NCBI GenBank assembly: GCA_030635525.1
Contig: DAOVYR010000055.1
Location: 1 to 7,312, forward strand
Direction: 5' to 3'
Origin: Candidatus Nanohalarchaeota archaeon
GTDB taxonomy: Archaea > EX4484-52 > B79-G9
DNA: 7,312 bases
Shown here: piece by piece, positions 6,321 to 7,312 of the stretch
Layout of the letters: each line of letters opens with the position of its first letter
Numbering within the stretch: position 1 is the first letter of the stretch
Made by a program: the position numbers and the translations under genes
The notes under the pieces: generated by a model
Databases searched by the model: none
The model's input: the letters and a program-made list of their open reading frames with translations, nothing else
What the model was told of the DNA's origin: nothing

Positions 6321-6338
6321 AATGCCAGTAAAGGCATT
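6321..6338 (-). terminator. Hairpin just after the 166-residue membrane-protein gene
   Basis: AATGCC and GGCATT form a perfect 6-bp stem with a 6-nt loop, eight bases downstream of the TAA at 6348-6346. There is no T-tract after it on the minus strand. It may mark an RNA 3' end or processing site, or be chance. Confidence 0.3.
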
Positions 6339-6345
6339 ATCTTTC

Positions 6346-6846
6346 TTATCTACCCCCAATCCAGAGAAACCCGATTGCCATTGTTTTAATAACTGCTAAT
6401 GAAATGAATAGGTGGATGGTCTTGTTTTGCTTTTCCTGGGTGTAATTTAGGTATATCAGCCCCAACAAGGCCATTAAAAATCCTATTGCGTAGTAACCTG
6501 CAATTAGATCGGCAACTGTTCCGGTAATGCATACTATCAGGAGTGCTTTTATTAATGGCTTGATTTTCTTTTTTCTTCTTTCTTCTATGATTGTCTTAAT
6601 TTCAAAACTTTTTACTATCAGATAAAATGCTGTGAATAAAACGATGATTCCACAGATCAGACTGATTTTTGTATCAATAGTATGCCAGCTTGGTGGAGCA
6701 AGAGGAAGAGTCGCATTAAAACAGGTCATTATGTCAAGAACCCCCCCGTAGATCATAAATAGACCGCCGAGCAAGAGAATTATCCATATCTGCTTTGTGA
6801 AGTCGTGGTTTTCTTTTTTTTGTAAGTTGGGTCTTTTGTTATTCAT
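6346..6846 (-). CDS. Polytopic membrane protein, unknown function
   Basis: A 166-residue protein of no recognised family. The N-terminus is basic and polar (MNNKRPNLQKKENHDFTKQ). Hydrophobic segments follow at about 20-40, 61-80, 98-117, 119-134 and 145-163, giving four or five transmembrane helices. The strongly basic stretch EERRKKKIK (88-96) between the second and third helices should be cytoplasmic by the positive-inside rule. The loop between helices 1 and 2 (41-60) contains NAT and PPSW and would be external. I see no catalytic or transport motif. The start is supported by TTAAATATAA centred about 26 nt upstream. The gene lies 122 bp upstream of the 107-residue gene in the same direction, but that gene has its own promoter, so they need not be one operon. 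It is divergent from the TrmJ-like gene. Confidence 0.75.
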   Translation of the reverse strand: MNNKRPNLQKKENHDFTKQIWIILLLGGLFMIYGGVLDIMTCFNATLPLAPPSWHTIDTKISLICGIIVLFTAFYLIVKSFEIKTIIEERRKKKIKPLIKALLIVCITGTVADLIAGYYAIGFLMALLGLIYLNYTQEKQNKTIHLFISLAVIKTMAIGFLWIGGR

Positions 6847-6867
6847 GTTGTGTTGTTTTGTGTTCTG

Positions 6868-6877
6868 TTATATTTAA
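6868..6877 (-). promoter_or_regulatory. TATA box of the 166-residue membrane-protein gene
   Basis: The minus strand reads TTAAATATAA, centred about 26 nt upstream of the ATG at 6846, the leaderless spacing. There is no SD between the box and the start. Confidence 0.5.
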
Positions 6878-6922
6878 TGTTTTGCTTTCTGGGATGATGG
6901 TGAGGTTTAGAGCGAAAGTAAG

Positions 6923-6932
6923 TTAAATAAAA
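6923..6932 (+). promoter_or_regulatory. TATA box of the TrmJ-like gene
   Basis: TTAAATAAAA, preceded by purine-rich AGCGAAAGTAAG, is centred about 22 nt upstream of the ATG at 6950. This fits a leaderless transcript, and no SD is present. Confidence 0.5.
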
Positions 6933-6949
6933 GTCATTAAATTCGTTGT

Positions 6950-7312
6950 ATGTTTACGATTGTGCTTGTAGAACCGGAGTCGGACGGCAATATCGGGTTT
7001 GTTGCAAGGGTGATGAAGAATTTCGGGATTAAGGATCTTGTTCTTGTTAATCCAAAAGCGCCTCTTACAGATGATGTCAAAGCGTATTCAATGCATGGAT
7101 ATGATGTCTATGAGCAATCTAGGAGAGTGAGGTCTCTCGAGTGCCTGAGGAAATTTGATGTGGTTGTAGGATTTAGCGCTAAGGTGGGCTGCGGATCAGG
7201 ACTGTTGAGGCATCCGGTTGCCCTGAAGGATCTTTCAGAGGTTATTTCCGGCAGGAACACTGCTCTCGTGTTCGGAAGAGAGAGCAGCGGGCTTTCTAAT
7301 GATGAGCTTGCG
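6950..7312 (+). CDS. trmJ: SpoU/TrmH-superfamily RNA 2'-O-methyltransferase, TrmJ-like, N-terminal part
   Basis: The first 121 codons of a SPOUT-fold RNA methylase, cut by the window end. TrmJ uses SAM to methylate the ribose 2'-O of residue 32 in the tRNA anticodon loop (family knowledge). Seen: beta strand FTIVLVEPE, motif 1 GNIGFVARVMKNFG (13-26) with the conserved catalytic-type Arg20, LVLVNPKAP (32-38 region), AYSMHGYDVYEQ (45-56) matching the TrmJ-type A..A..G.dvl pattern, VVVGFSAK (71-78) and motif 2 LVFGRESSGLSNDELA (106-121). Motif 3, which closes the SAM-binding knot, lies beyond the edge. The start is the ATG after a TATA-like box, with the first strand beginning at once as in TrmJ proteins. 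The superfamily is certain; TrmJ rather than another SpoU methylase is likely but not proven from half the protein. Confidence 0.9.
   Translation, partial: MFTIVLVEPESDGNIGFVARVMKNFGIKDLVLVNPKAPLTDDVKAYSMHGYDVYEQSRRVRSLECLRKFDVVVGFSAKVGCGSGLLRHPVALKDLSEVISGRNTALVFGRESSGLSNDELA

Noticed and set aside
631..6331. 10-mer ATGCCAGTAA in two intergenic regions (631-640 and 6322-6331)
   Set aside because: Many 10-mer pairs are expected by chance in 7.3 kb; no other similarity flanks them.

Overview
The window looks like part of an archaeal chromosome. The evidence is a HemK2/Mtq2-type release-factor methyltransferase, a SpoU/TrmJ-type tRNA methylase, an enolase, and AT-rich TATA-like boxes about 22-28 nt upstream of most start codons (the leaderless-mRNA spacing). 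It also encodes a Sec-exported, C-terminally anchored surface protein with many N-glycosylation sequons and a CGDGNC cysteine motif. That motif style and the large number of unrecognised proteins suggest an uncultured lineage such as DPANN or Altiarchaeota; this placement is a guess. I see no rRNA, tRNA, CRISPR array, insertion sequence or integrase.

Layout: 1-473 (minus) is the N-terminal 157 codons of enolase, running off the left edge and carrying the only clear Shine-Dalgarno in the window. 474-715 is a promoter/spacer region. 3858-716 (minus) is a two-gene operon, a HemK2-like methyltransferase followed with a 4-nt ATGA overlap by an 827-residue surface protein. 3859-3988 is a divergent promoter region. 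3989-5917 (plus) encodes an unusual 642-residue protein: a Lys-rich start, a His-rich tandem repeat, an acidic 39-residue tandem repeat, and a TPR-like C-terminal domain. Its last 18 bp overlap, tail to tail, the 107-residue membrane protein at 6223-5900 (minus). Next come a 166-residue polytopic membrane protein (6846-6346, minus) and, divergently, the first 121 codons of a TrmJ-like methylase (6950-7312, plus), which runs off the right edge.

How the genes work together: enolase, HemK2 and TrmJ are housekeeping functions (glycolysis, translation termination, tRNA modification). Between them lie four unrecognised or lineage-specific proteins: a surface protein, a repeat/TPR protein and two membrane proteins. 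The strongest hint of a functional pair is the repeat/TPR protein and the convergent 107-residue membrane protein, because their promoters share a 12-bp identical core at nearly the same distance from the start codon. No known defence, mobile or secondary-metabolism system is recognisable. The most unusual object is the 642-residue His/acidic-repeat TPR protein.
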